A DNA stretch of 64,000 bases from Rhodobacteraceae bacterium EhC02 (GCA_001650895.1 LXYH01000030.1:36786-100785), one strand, 5' to 3'; positions 27,876 through 37,110 are shown, numbered from the stretch's first letter. Made by a program: numbers and translations. Notes: generated by a model from the letters alone, not told the origin.

Positions 27876-28646
27876 ATGCCCCGCTATGCCCTCAGGATCG
27901 AATACCATGGCGCGCCCTTTGCCGGTTGGCAGGCGCAAGCCGATCAGCCATCGGTGCAGGGTGCCGTCGAGGATGCGCTGGCGCGGCTGGAACCAGGTCC
28001 CCACCGCATCGCGGCCGCCGGGCGCACCGATGCGGGGGTGCATGCGCTGGCGCAGGTCGCGCATTGCGACATGGCACGGGAATGGGACCCGTTCCGCCTG
28101 TCCGAGGCGCTGAATTACCATCTTAAGCCGCAGCCCGTGGCGATCCTGGCCGCCGCGCGGGTGGCCGATGACTGGCACGCGCGGTTCTCGGCGCTGGAGC
28201 GGCGCTACCTTTTCCGCCTGCTGATGCGCCGCGCGCCCGCCACACATGATGCGGGCCTCGTCTGGCAGGTGCCGCGGATACTGGATCTTGAGGCGATGCG
28301 CGCGGGCGCGGCGCATCTGCTGGGCCTGCATGATTTCACCACCTTCCGCAGCACAATGTGTCAATCGGCAAGCCCGGTGAAGACGCTGGACGGGATCGAG
28401 ATCGACCGGGTCGAGGGCCTGTCAGGGCCGGAACTGCAATTCCGCCTGTCCGCGCGGTCCTTCCTGCACAACCAGGTGCGCAGCATCGTCGGTACGCTGG
28501 AGCGGGTAGGATCGGGTGCATGGTCGCCGGATGACGTGAAATCAGCGCTTGAAGCGCGCGATCGGGCGGCCTGCGGTCCGGTCTGTCCGCCGCAGGGCCT
28601 CTATCTGGCGGGTGTCGGCTATCCCGCCAATCCGTTCGCGGGCTGA
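27876..28646 (+). CDS. truA: tRNA pseudouridine synthase TruA
   Basis: This 256-residue enzyme makes pseudouridine at positions 38-40 of the tRNA anticodon stem. It opens [19 protein letters not shown]. The catalytic aspartate is in [14 protein letters not shown] (about residue 53), and the C-terminal [17 protein letters not shown] is diagnostic. The start at 27876 matches family N-termini; ATG 27864 and TTG 27840 are in frame upstream. No clear Shine-Dalgarno sequence is seen. Confidence 0.95.
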   Translation: MPRYALRIEYHGAPFAGWQAQADQPSVQGAVEDALARLEPGPHRIAAAGRTDAGVHALAQVAHCDMAREWDPFRLSEALNYHLKPQPVAILAAARVADDWHARFSALERRYLFRLLMRRAPATHDAGLVWQVPRILDLEAMRAGAAHLLGLHDFTTFRSTMCQSASPVKTLDGIEIDRVEGLSGPELQFRLSARSFLHNQVRSIVGTLERVGSGAWSPDDVKSALEARDRAACGPVCPPQGLYLAGVGYPANPFAG

Positions 28647-28659
28647 AACCGCGCGCAGT

Positions 28660-28682
28660 GGATATTTGAGGCAAGAAGAAAC
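28660..28682 (-). repeat. Dispersed 23-bp intergenic repeat, copy C
   Basis: In the minus orientation it starts GTTTCTTCTTGCCT and ends CAAATATCC. It sits between the ends of convergent truA and pxpA. Confidence 0.75.
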
Positions 28683-28702
28683 AGCAGCAGCAGCGCGCCG
28701 GG

Positions 28703-29479
28703 TCAGACCGGGAACCTGGCGACGGTGATCCCTGCGGCTTGCAGCTCGCCGCGCACCGCGCGGGCGATATCCACGGCCTCGGGCGTGTCGCCATGCAGGC
28801 AGATCGTGTCGATGCGCGTGGGGATTTCGCGGCCACTGGCGGTGACGATGGCGCGGCGCAGGACCATGTCGGTGATACGCTTGCCCGCAAGTGCCGCGTC
28901 ATGGATCACCGCGCCGGGGATGGAGCGGTCGACCAGCGTGGCATCGTCGTTATAGGCACGATCCGCGAAGATCTCGCAGATGTATCTGCAGCCCAGCGCC
29001 TGCGTCGCGGCCTGCTGTTCGGTGGCGGCCAGCACCATGATCGCGATGTCGGGGGCAACGGAAAGCGCTGCCTCGTAGAGCGCGGTGGCCAGTTCGAAAT
29101 CCTCGGCGGCCATGTTGGCAAGGGCACCGTGCAATTTCAGGTGGCGCACCTGCCCACCTGCCGCCCGTGCCATGGCCTGCGCGGCCCCCACCTGGTAGCG
29201 GACCTGGTTCTGCAGGGTCGCGTGGGGCACCTGCATCCGGTGACGCCCGAACCCCTGAAGGTCGGCATAGCCGGGATGGGCGCCGATGCCGACATTCTTC
29301 TTCACGGCAAGGCGCATCGTGTTCATCATCACGTCGGCATCGCCCGCATGGAACCCGCAGGCGATATTGGCCGAGGTGACGATATCCAGCAGGCTGGTGT
29401 CATCGCCCATGCGCCAGGGGCCGAAGCTTTCGCCCATGTCGGCATTCAGATCGACGCTCAGGTTCGGGGCGAGGGTCAT
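28703..29479 (-). CDS. pxpA: 5-Oxoprolinase subunit PxpA (LamB/YcsF family)
   Basis: This 258-residue protein has the YcsF signature at its start (DLNADMGESFGPWRMGDD) and GFHAGDADVMMNTMRLAV, then GAHPGYADLQGFGRHRM. With PxpB and PxpC it hydrolyses 5-oxo-L-proline (pyroglutamate) to glutamate using ATP (established for bacterial PxpABC). It lies 3 bases after pxpC and is the last gene of the operon. Confidence 0.93.
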   Translation of the reverse strand: MTLAPNLSVDLNADMGESFGPWRMGDDTSLLDIVTSANIACGFHAGDADVMMNTMRLAVKKNVGIGAHPGYADLQGFGRHRMQVPHATLQNQVRYQVGAAQAMARAAGGQVRHLKLHGALANMAAEDFELATALYEAALSVAPDIAIMVLAATEQQAATQALGCRYICEIFADRAYNDDATLVDRSIPGAVIHDAALAGKRITDMVLRRAIVTASGREIPTRIDTICLHGDTPEAVDIARAVRGELQAAGITVARFPV

Positions 29480-29482
29480 GGG

Positions 29483-30508
29483 TCAGTCTCCGTTCAGGTG
29501 GTCGTCATGGGCGGATATCGCGCCGCTGATCAGTTGATAGGACAGAAGATCCTGCATCTGCGCCGGATCGCGCAAGAGGGGGCGGATGGTCGCGGGCAGT
29601 TTCGCCAGCGCCGCCACATGGCGGCGCTGCGCCTCCAGGCCTGCGTCGAGGTCGATCACCTCGAAGCGCAGCGCAACGCCGGGACCGGCCTGCGCCACCC
29701 GGGGCAGATCGGCGGGGATGACCGTGCCGATCCTTGGGTAGCCGCCCGTCGTCTGGCATTCGCCCAGCAGCACGAAGGGGGTGCCGTCGCCGGTCATCTG
29801 GATGTCGCCGGGCACGATCACCTCGGACAGGATGCTGAGCTGGCCAGAGGCCGCGAAGGGATCGCCATCGAATTCCAGCCGCGCCCCCATGCGATTGCCC
29901 CGCGCGTCGCGCTGGAACGCGGTGGCCTGGAACCTGACCAGCATCTCGGGCGCGAACAAGCCGGTCTGCATGGATCGCGTGAACCGCACCGTGCCGCCAG
30001 CGAAGCGCGGCTCGGGGTCCAGCGTCAGCCCCACCTCGGCGCGGGTTTCGTCGCCCAGCGGCAGGCGGTCGCCGGGGCGCAAGGCGCGCCCGATGCCCGC
30101 GGCCAGATGTGCCGCGCGCGCGCCCAGCACCACCTCGGTGGCGACACCGCCACCCAGATGCAGATAGCCGTAGTTGCCGCGTGCCGCGGCGCCGATCTCC
30201 AGCCGCTCGCCCGCGCGCAACAGGTGGCTGGCGTTCCAGGCCACCGCCTGCCCGTCGATGCTGACCTGCATCGGCGCGCCGGTCAGGGCGATGCGGGTAT
30301 CTTGCGTCACCTCGAAACTGCCACCCAGGCCTGCCATCTCGAGGGCCGCATGGCTGGCGGGCTGGCGCAGCAGCGCTGCCCCCTCGGCCAGGGCAATGGG
30401 ATCGGCGGCGCCGCCCTGCGACAGGCCCTGCCCCAGCAACCCCGGACGGCCCCGGTCCTGCACGGTGACTTGTGGCCCCGCGCGATGCACGATCAGGGCG
30501 CGGGTCAT
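29483..30508 (-). CDS. pxpC: 5-Oxoprolinase subunit PxpC (KipA-like)
   Basis: This 341-residue protein is related to the allophanate hydrolase subunit 2/KipA family. It shows IVHRAGPQVTVQDRGRPGLL at the start, NYGYLHLGGGVATEVVLGA in the middle and GECQTTGGYPRIGTVIPADL, the typical TGGYPRIG signature, near residue 255. It acts as part of the PxpBC complex. The ATG overlaps the pxpB stop by 4 bases. Confidence 0.92.
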   Translation of the reverse strand: MTRALIVHRAGPQVTVQDRGRPGLLGQGLSQGGAADPIALAEGAALLRQPASHAALEMAGLGGSFEVTQDTRIALTGAPMQVSIDGQAVAWNASHLLRAGERLEIGAAARGNYGYLHLGGGVATEVVLGARAAHLAAGIGRALRPGDRLPLGDETRAEVGLTLDPEPRFAGGTVRFTRSMQTGLFAPEMLVRFQATAFQRDARGNRMGARLEFDGDPFAASGQLSILSEVIVPGDIQMTGDGTPFVLLGECQTTGGYPRIGTVIPADLPRVAQAGPGVALRFEVIDLDAGLEAQRRHVAALAKLPATIRPLLRDPAQMQDLLSYQLISGAISAHDDHLNGD

Positions 30509-31251
30509 CGGATCACCTCGACTTCGGCACCGCCCTGGCCGGTCTGATCCTCGGCGCGGATACGGTCCAGTTCTGCCGGCGTGATGGCGCGCAACGAGAT
30601 TTCGTCGCCGGGGCGCAGGGCAAAGGGATCATCCGCCTCGGGCCGGAAGCAGCGAAAGGCGGTCTGCCCGATATGCCGCCAGCCGGTCTGGGTCGGGGCA
30701 GAGAAGATGATCAACTGCCGGATCGCCACCACCAGCGCACCTTCGGGGACGCGCGGGGTCAGCGCGGTCTGGCGCGGGATGTCCCATTCCGGGCCAAGCT
30801 GGCCGGTATAGGGCTGACCGGGCGCGAAACCGATGGTCAGCACGCGGGGACGCGCGGCGGTCAGGCTGTCGATGGCGGCTTGCGCGGTCAGGCCCGCCGC
30901 TTGCGCCGCCTCGTCGAACTGGGGGGCAAGGTCGGTGCCGAAGACGCAAGGAATGCGGAAATGCCGCCGCCCGCCGGGCAGATCGGCGCGAGTCCAGTCC
31001 TGCGCCTTCAGCAATGCGTCCAGATGTGCCGTCAGGCTGGCATGATCCAGATGCAGCGGATCGAAGCGCAGAAACGTCGAGGTCAGCGAGGTCGACACCT
31101 CTTCGATCCCGTCCGGGGGGGCGGCCTCGATCGCCGCGCGAAAGGCAAGAGCGGCGCGATTGGCAGGTTCGCTCAGCCGGTCGGCAAAGCTGACCAGCAG
31201 GCCGGCTATGCCGACGGGGGCGATACGGGGGAAAGATTGGGTGTCGGTCAT
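30505..31251 (-). CDS. pxpB: 5-Oxoprolinase subunit PxpB (KipI-like)
   Basis: This 248-residue protein of the allophanate hydrolase subunit 1/KipI family shows the signatures TIGFAPGQPYTGQLGPEWD, IPRQTALTPRVPEGALVVA and the C-terminal QTGWRHIGQTAFRCF. PxpB and PxpC form the ATP-dependent complex that works on 5-oxoproline. It starts 18 bases after the stop of the symporter-like gene, continuing the operon from dctP. Confidence 0.92.
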   Translation of the reverse strand: MTDTQSFPRIAPVGIAGLLVSFADRLSEPANRAALAFRAAIEAAPPDGIEEVSTSLTSTFLRFDPLHLDHASLTAHLDALLKAQDWTRADLPGGRRHFRIPCVFGTDLAPQFDEAAQAAGLTAQAAIDSLTAARPRVLTIGFAPGQPYTGQLGPEWDIPRQTALTPRVPEGALVVAIRQLIIFSAPTQTGWRHIGQTAFRCFRPEADDPFALRPGDEISLRAITPAELDRIRAEDQTGQGGAEVEVIR

Positions 31252-31269
31252 CAGTTTTCAGTCATCGGT

Positions 31270-32244
31270 TCAATGGGCAGCCTTGGAACGGGGGCGCGGT
31301 GCATAAAGCCAGCGCATCGCGATGGGGGTCAGAAACATGGGCACCTGGTACACGCCGATGAAGATCAGCAAGGGATCGGTCGTCGCCGCCGGCAGAGCCA
31401 GCAGGAACAGCGCCACGTTGCGATTGCCCGCGATGATCGAGGGGCCGGTGGGATCCATGCCCCCGCGCCCGCGCAGCAGCAGGAAGCAGGCCGTCTGCAG
31501 GCCGAAATTCACGATGCACACACCGCCCAGCCATTTCAGAACCAGTACGGGATCAGACCGCAGGGCCGGGCCAACGGCCGCCATCAACCCGATCACGATG
31601 ACGAAAAGTGCAATCGCATTCAACCCGTCCACCTGGCGCAGATCCGGCGCGGGGATCAGGCGGCGCAGGGCGAAGCCCAATGCCGATGACAAGGTGATCA
31701 CCACCAGCAAGCGCCCCGAGGCGGCCAGCACATCGGCCATGTCGCCCAGGCCGGGTGCGGCCCAGAGGATCGGCATGACGGTGACGGGAAAGACCGCGAT
31801 GCCAGCGATCAGCAGCCGCAGCGCGGGTGCGGGATCGCGCCCCAGCAGCGCCGTGAAGGCTGCCGCGCCGGACACGCCGGGTGCCGTCAGCATCAGCATC
31901 ACGGCGATGGCGAAAGGTGTCGCCATCAGCCCCAGCGCCCAGAAGATCAACAGCGCCGCAAGAGGCATCGCCAACTGGAACACCGCGATCATGATCAGGC
32001 CCGAACGGGCCTCGGCCAGCGATCCGGCGGCCTGGCGCAGCCCGATGCGGAACGCGGTCAGGAACAGCAGCAGCGCCACCAGATGCGGCAGCCAGGGCCG
32101 GATCAGGGCGGCCAGATCCGGCAGGGTCAGCCCGGCCAGCAGCCCCGCGACCAGCGCCAGCCGCCCGTGCCGGGCAATGGCCGGAAGAAATGCATTCAGT
32201 CCTGTCAACCGCTCGGCCCCGGTCGCAGGTTCTCGGGCAGCCAT
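31270..32244 (-). CDS. Bile acid:sodium symporter-like (SBF/BASS) membrane protein
   Basis: This 324-residue protein has about ten hydrophobic helices and two BASS-type sites: LTAPGVSGAAAFTALLG near the middle and IIAGNRNVALFLLALPAAT near residue 270. BASS carriers import organic acids with sodium. The ATG at 32244 overlaps dctM by 40 bases on the same strand, an unusually long overlap; a downstream TTG near 32208 is an alternative start. It sits inside the dctPQM-pxpBCA operon. Confidence 0.75.
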   Translation of the reverse strand: MAAREPATGAERLTGLNAFLPAIARHGRLALVAGLLAGLTLPDLAALIRPWLPHLVALLLFLTAFRIGLRQAAGSLAEARSGLIMIAVFQLAMPLAALLIFWALGLMATPFAIAVMLMLTAPGVSGAAAFTALLGRDPAPALRLLIAGIAVFPVTVMPILWAAPGLGDMADVLAASGRLLVVITLSSALGFALRRLIPAPDLRQVDGLNAIALFVIVIGLMAAVGPALRSDPVLVLKWLGGVCIVNFGLQTACFLLLRGRGGMDPTGPSIIAGNRNVALFLLALPAATTDPLLIFIGVYQVPMFLTPIAMRWLYAPRPRSKAAH

Positions 32245-33518
32245 GTGGCCAGTTCCGGGAAGAGGATCAGCACGAAGACCATCACCACCATGATCAGGAA
32301 CATCGGAAAGGCCGCGCGCGCGATATATCCCATCTCGTGCTGGGTCATGCCCTGCAGCACGAAAAGGTTGAAGCCGATGGGCGGCGTGATCTGCGCCATC
32401 TCGACCACCACCACGACGAAGATGCCGAACCAGATCAGGTCGATCCCGGCCTCGCGCACCATGGGTTCGACCACGGCCATGGTCAGCACCACGGATGAGA
32501 TACCGTCAAGGAACATGCCAAGGATGATGTAGAAGACCAGAAGCGCCATCAGGAGTTCGAACCGCGACAGCTCGAGGCTGCCGATCAGGTCGGCCAGACC
32601 ACGCGGCAGGCCGGTAAAGCCCATGGCCATCGACAGAAAGGCCGCCCCCGCCAGGATCAGCGCGATCATCGCAGAGGTGCGGGTCGCCCCCATCAGCGAC
32701 TCGGTGAAGGTCTGCCAGGTCAGCGATCCCTGTATCGCGGCCAGCACCAGCGCGCCGATGACGCCCAGCGCGGCGGCCTCGGTCGCGGTCGCATAGCCCA
32801 GGTACATCGAGCCGATGACGACGCCGATCAGCGCGAAGACCGGGATCAGGAAACGCGAGTTGGCCAGCTTGGCGGCAAAGCCCTGGCGCGGTTCGGCATC
32901 TGGGTTCCAGTCACCCGAAAGGCGCGACATGGCCGCCACGTAGCCTGCGAACATCAGCGCCAGCACCAGACCCGGCAGCACGCCCGCGAAAAACAGCTTC
33001 GAGATGCTTTCGTTGATGGTCACGCCGTAGACGATCAGCGTCAGCGAGGGCGGGATCATCAGGCCCAGCGTGGCCGCCCCGGCCAGCGTGCCGATGATCA
33101 TGCGTTCGGGATAATTGCGCTTGCGCAGCTCGGGGATGGACATCTTGCCCACCGTCGTCAGCGTTGCCGCCGAACTGCCCGACACGGCGGCAAAGACCGT
33201 GCAGCCCGCGATATTGGTATGCATCAGCCCACCGGGAAGGCGCGCCATCCAGGGGGCAAGGCCGCGAAACATGTCCTCGGACAGGCGCGTGCGGAACAGG
33301 ATCTCGCCCATCCAGATGAACAGCGGCAGGGCCGTCAGCGTCCAGGACGATGATGCGCGCCAGAGCACGGTCATCATCACATCGCCCACCGGGCGGGTGG
33401 TGAACAGCTCCATCCCGACCCAGGCCACACCCATCAGGGCAAGCCCGACCCAGACGCCCGAGCCCAGCAGGACGAAAAGCACGAAAAGAAAAAGCAGGAC
33501 GATCGAAAGGTCTTCCAT
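32205..33518 (-). CDS. dctM: TRAP transporter large permease DctM
   Basis: This 437-residue protein of 12 or so helices forms the ion-coupled translocation channel of a TRAP transporter. The family motif FAAVSGSSAATLTTVGKMSI is near residue 100, with NYPERMIIGTLAGAATLGLM next and PPIGFNLFVLQGMT near the C-terminus. The start at 33518 (MEDLSIVLL) lies 5 bases after the dctQ stop; the frame is open further upstream, but that part overlaps dctQ. Confidence 0.93.
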   Translation of the reverse strand: MEDLSIVLLFLFVLFVLLGSGVWVGLALMGVAWVGMELFTTRPVGDVMMTVLWRASSSWTLTALPLFIWMGEILFRTRLSEDMFRGLAPWMARLPGGLMHTNIAGCTVFAAVSGSSAATLTTVGKMSIPELRKRNYPERMIIGTLAGAATLGLMIPPSLTLIVYGVTINESISKLFFAGVLPGLVLALMFAGYVAAMSRLSGDWNPDAEPRQGFAAKLANSRFLIPVFALIGVVIGSMYLGYATATEAAALGVIGALVLAAIQGSLTWQTFTESLMGATRTSAMIALILAGAAFLSMAMGFTGLPRGLADLIGSLELSRFELLMALLVFYIILGMFLDGISSVVLTMAVVEPMVREAGIDLIWFGIFVVVVVEMAQITPPIGFNLFVLQGMTQHEMGYIARAAFPMFLIMVVMVFVLILFPELATWLPENLRPGPSG

Positions 33519-33523
33519 CCGGG

Positions 33524-34051
33524 TCACTCCACGCGGCTGGTGCCGGACGGCTCGCGCGTCACGCGCGAGGTGCCCCGGAACAGAAGCGAGATCAGGTTGT
33601 CGGTCAGCGCGATCGCAAGGATCACCGCCCCCAGCAGCAACAGCGATTGCGGCATCCAGAGTGCTGTGCGGTCCTGCCCCTGGCTGATGTCGCCGAATTT
33701 CCAGGACCAGTAGACGAATTTGCGCGCATACCAGACCACATACCATGCGATTGCCGCGCCGATGGCAAAGCACCATACGTCCAGCAGCCATTTGCCACGC
33801 GGCGGCAGCGCGTTCAGCAGGATCGACACGCGGATGTGGCTGCCCTTGTTCAGCGCATCGGCAAAGGCCAGGAACGAGGCCGCCGCCATCGCGTAGCCCG
33901 CATATTCAGGCGCGCCGGGAAAGACCTCGCCGGTCCAGCGGGCCATCATCTGCACCACGATCAGCAACAGGATCGCGACCAGCGACAGGGCCGCCAGGAT
34001 GCTGCCGGCACGGTACAGCATGTCGAGGGATAAGCGCAGTGTACGCAGCAT
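33524..34051 (-). CDS. dctQ: TRAP transporter small permease DctQ
   Basis: This 175-residue protein has four membrane helices (first AALSLVAILLLIVVQMMARW). The DctQ motif is seen as EYAGYAMAAASFLAFADALN and GSHIRVSILLNALPP near residues 55-85. It pairs with DctM in the inner membrane. The start at 34051 (MLRTLRLSLDML) was chosen; upstream residues in the frame overlap the space after dctP and are not conserved in style. Confidence 0.9.
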   Translation of the reverse strand: MLRTLRLSLDMLYRAGSILAALSLVAILLLIVVQMMARWTGEVFPGAPEYAGYAMAAASFLAFADALNKGSHIRVSILLNALPPRGKWLLDVWCFAIGAAIAWYVVWYARKFVYWSWKFGDISQGQDRTALWMPQSLLLLGAVILAIALTDNLISLLFRGTSRVTREPSGTSRVE

Positions 34052-34134
34052 GGCCTTCGGCCTTCCGTTCAGATCGCCTGGGGTTTGCGGGGCGGATCCG
34101 GGGAGGGGCGTTGCCACCCGCCCCCGGCACCGGG

Positions 34135-35124
34135 TCACTTCATGGCGCGGTAAGCCTCGACGATGGCGCGACCTTCTTCGCCCGCGGCGGCCAGCCATTC
34201 CTCGGTCATGGTCACACCGATTTCCTGCAGGCCCGCCTTCAGCGTGTCCGATGCGGGTTCCACCGTCATGCCGCCATCGCGCAGGCCCTGCAGCGTGAAG
34301 CCGGTATACTCGCGCGACCGCCAGTTGCCTGCATATTCGGCCAGCTCGGCGCAGCCGGTGATGACTGCACGGTTCGCATCCGACAGCCCGTCCCAGACAC
34401 CGGAATTCACCATGATGTAGTTGCGGGGCAACCAGGCATCGACCTCGTAGAAATGGGTCAGGCTTTCCCACAGCTTGTTGTCATACCCCGTCGCCGCCGA
34501 GGAAATCATGGAATCCGCAACACCCGTGGCCAAGGCCTGGCTGAGTTCGGCGGCTTCGATCTGCACCGGCAGCATGCCGGTCAGTTCGGCCAGGCGGGCG
34601 GTGGCGGCGTTATAGGCGCGGAACTTCGTGCCGGCCATGTCGGCGACGGAATTGACCTCTTTCTTGAAATAGATGCCCTGCGGCGGCCATGGCACGGTGT
34701 AAAGCAGCGTCAGCTGCTGATCCGCCAGCACCTTTTCCACCGTCGGCCGGGCGGCTTCCCACAGCTTTGCGGAATCGGCGAATGACGTGGCCAGGAACGG
34801 AATGCTGTCAAAGCCGAAGACCGCGTTTTCGTTCTGATGCGCGGACATCAGACGCTCGCCGATCGGCACCTGCCCGGTCTGGATCGCGCGCTTTATGTCG
34901 TTGCCCGCGATCAGCGATCCTGCAGGATGCGTCGCGATGGTGATGTCGCCGCCCGTTCCGGTCGTCACGCATTTGCCGAATTCGGCGGCCACGGCGGAAT
35001 GGAAGTTGGTGGCCGAATAGGCCAGCGGCATGTCCCATGTTTCAGCCATGGCAGGGGCCACCGCAGCGGCGGTGAGGGTCGTGGCAGTCATGAGGCCGGT
35101 CAGTGTTCTGGTCATCCTTGTCAT
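34135..35124 (-). CDS. dctP: TRAP transporter substrate-binding protein DctP
   Basis: This 329-residue periplasmic protein has a signal peptide (residues 1-27, cleavage after APAMA) and the DctP fold: LPLAYS-like opening, KFRAYNAATARLAELTGM with the conserved arginine that binds carboxylates (near residue 175), and LSQALATGVADSMISSAATG. The arginine implies an organic acid ligand. The start follows GGGAG by about 8 bases. Because pxpBCA is downstream, 5-oxoproline is an attractive ligand, but this is inference. Confidence 0.9.
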   Translation of the reverse strand: MTRMTRTLTGLMTATTLTAAAVAPAMAETWDMPLAYSATNFHSAVAAEFGKCVTTGTGGDITIATHPAGSLIAGNDIKRAIQTGQVPIGERLMSAHQNENAVFGFDSIPFLATSFADSAKLWEAARPTVEKVLADQQLTLLYTVPWPPQGIYFKKEVNSVADMAGTKFRAYNAATARLAELTGMLPVQIEAAELSQALATGVADSMISSAATGYDNKLWESLTHFYEVDAWLPRNYIMVNSGVWDGLSDANRAVITGCAELAEYAGNWRSREYTGFTLQGLRDGGMTVEPASDTLKAGLQEIGVTMTEEWLAAAGEEGRAIVEAYRAMK

Positions 35125-35297
35125 TGTCTGTCTCCCGGTTGGAGCCCGGCGATGCGGGCGCTGAGGGCGAGGTCTTGCGCCTCGTCCCGGTTCTGGCCTG
35201 CGCCCAGTGGCGCAGAGACCTTTGGCCCATCCGGTCTGGCCTGACATGCCGGAGAGCCTCCGATTCCGACAACCATAGTGCCTGACTTTTAGAATAC

Positions 35298-35328
35298 GTC
35301 AACAAAATGTTGACATTTTATAAATGTC
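35298..35328. promoter_or_regulatory. Two overlapping palindromes between dctP and the MarR-like gene
   Basis: GTCAAC-AAAAT-GTTGAC (35298-35314) and GACATTT-TAT-AAATGTC (35312-35328) share three bases. They lie 15 bases before the regulator ATG and 174 bases before dctP, in a locally AT-rich stretch. This is the expected place for an operator of the divergent regulator. Confidence 0.65.
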
Positions 35329-35343
35329 GATCATCCTTGCCCC

Positions 35344-35856
35344 ATGACATCATCGCTTGGCCCCATCGTTTCATCCGCACATCTGGCAGAGGGTTCCTTT
35401 GCCGAGATATCCGAGCTTGAATTCGGCATGATCATCGCCGGTCATGCCTTCAACCGCTGGATGGTGCGCGCCATGGCCGCCACGGGGTTTCCCGATCTGT
35501 CGCCGCTGGACGTGCTGGTGCTGCACACCGTGCGCCATCGCGGGCGGGCCAAGAAACTAGCCGATATCTGCCTTGTCCTGAATGTCGAGGATACGCATAC
35601 GGTCAACTATGCCATCAAGAAGCTAACCAAGGCGGGGCTGGTCAAGGAAGGCCGGCGCGGCAAGGAAAAGACGGTCGAGGCAACCGAGGCGGGACAAGCC
35701 GCCTGCGCCCGTTACCGCGAAATCCGCGAGGATCTTCTGCTGAAACCCGTGCTGGAACTCGGGCTTGAACCCGAACAGATCAGCAAGCTGGCGACGCTGC
35801 TGCGCACCATGTCAGGCCAATACGATCAGGCCGCGCGCTCGGCCACGGCGTTCTAG
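35344..35856 (+). CDS. MarR-like winged-helix regulator
   Basis: This 170-residue protein has a winged-helix core at about residues 50-125: LDVLVLHTVRHRGRAKKLAD, then LNVEDTHTVNYAIKKLTKAG as recognition region, then the wing LVKEGRRGKEKTVEATEAG. It is of the type that accompanies transport or catabolic operons. It diverges from dctPQM-SBF-pxpBCA with two palindromes between, so it most likely controls that operon and itself. The inducer is unknown; 5-oxoproline or a related acid is a guess. Confidence 0.82.
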   Translation: MTSSLGPIVSSAHLAEGSFAEISELEFGMIIAGHAFNRWMVRAMAATGFPDLSPLDVLVLHTVRHRGRAKKLADICLVLNVEDTHTVNYAIKKLTKAGLVKEGRRGKEKTVEATEAGQAACARYREIREDLLLKPVLELGLEPEQISKLATLLRTMSGQYDQAARSATAF

Positions 35857-35859
35857 CGC

Positions 35860-37110
35860 TCAGACAAGCCGCGCGGGCAGCGCCGCATAGCCGCGAAAGC
35901 GCAGCCGTCCGCCATGCCTGCGCCCTTCGGTCAACCTGAAGTCGGGAAAGCGCGCCAGAAACCGCGACAGGGCGATCCGCCCCTCAAGCCGCGCCAGCGT
36001 CAGCCCCACGCAGACATGCGGCCCGCCCGCGAAGGCCAGGTGGCGATTGGGCTTGCGGGTGATGTCGAAACGGTCCGGATCGGGAAACTGCGCCGGATCG
36101 CGATTGGCCGCGCCGATGCACAGATGCAGGTTGGTGCCTGCGGGAATATCCAGATCGCCGATGGTCACCGGCGCCGTCGTCTCGCGGTTGCCCAGCTGGT
36201 TGGGCGACTGGTAGCGCAGCACCTCTTCGATGGCCGAGGGCGCAAGGTCCGGATCGGCCAGCAACAGCGCCTTCTGATCGGGATGATCATGCAGGGCCGC
36301 CAAGGCGCTGCCGATCAGGTTCGTCGTCGTCTCGTGCCCGGCGTTCAGGATGAAGATGCAGTTCTGCAGCAATTCGACCTCGGACAGGGTGCCGCCATCG
36401 CCCCCCTCGCCCGTGATCAACCGGGTCAGCACATCGGTTTCGGGATCGCCGGGCGCGGCGCGGCGGCGGGCAACCAGATCCTTCAGATAGGTGCAGAACT
36501 CCGTTACCGCCGCATGGCCGCGCGACAGTTGATCCGCGGACAGGACAGGCTCCAGCGCGCCCAGGATCGCCAGCGACCAGTCGCGCAGCGGCCCGCGTTC
36601 GGATTGCGGGATGTCCAGCAGATTGCCGATGATCTGGACAGGGATGGAGGATGCGAATTCCTCGATCAGATCAGGGGTGTCGCCCGCGGCGGCGCGCGCC
36701 GCCAACCCGTCCAGCAAACTGTCCACAGTGGCGATCAGTCCGGGCTCCATCCGCGCGATGGCACGCGGCGTCAGCGCGGCGCTCATGATGCGGCGCACAC
36801 GGGTGTGCAGCGGCGGATCGTTGAAGACTAGCGATGTGGTGTGATGCTCGTAAAGCGGGGTGCCGAGGCCGAACCTGGGCGCGAAGGCCGCCTTCTTGTC
36901 GGACCGGAACAAGGCGGTATCGCGATAGATCCGGTCCAGATCGGCATGACGGCTGATCAGGACGGATCCGTCGGGTTGCGGCAGCACCGGCGCATGGGCC
37001 AGCAGCGCGGCATAGGTGGGAAACGGGTCCGCGACAAACCCCGCCGGCGGCTGCGCCAACACGAAGCCCCGCGCCAGTCCGATCGCCGTGTCGGCCTTGT
37101 GCTGTGCCAT
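35860..37110 (-). CDS. Cytochrome P450
   Basis: This 416-residue soluble class I bacterial P450 shows the I-helix NAGHETTTNLIGSAL (oxygen activation), the K-helix ExxR in AIEEVLRYQSP, and the haem loop FAGGPHVCVGLTLARLEG with axial Cys367. Substrate is unknown; the single gene has no adjacent ferredoxin or reductase, so redox partners must be elsewhere. Its stop is 3 bases from that of the convergent MarR-like gene. Confidence 0.93.
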   Translation of the reverse strand: MAQHKADTAIGLARGFVLAQPPAGFVADPFPTYAALLAHAPVLPQPDGSVLISRHADLDRIYRDTALFRSDKKAAFAPRFGLGTPLYEHHTTSLVFNDPPLHTRVRRIMSAALTPRAIARMEPGLIATVDSLLDGLAARAAAGDTPDLIEEFASSIPVQIIGNLLDIPQSERGPLRDWSLAILGALEPVLSADQLSRGHAAVTEFCTYLKDLVARRRAAPGDPETDVLTRLITGEGGDGGTLSEVELLQNCIFILNAGHETTTNLIGSALAALHDHPDQKALLLADPDLAPSAIEEVLRYQSPNQLGNRETTAPVTIGDLDIPAGTNLHLCIGAANRDPAQFPDPDRFDITRKPNRHLAFAGGPHVCVGLTLARLEGRIALSRFLARFPDFRLTEGRRHGGRLRFRGYAALPARLV

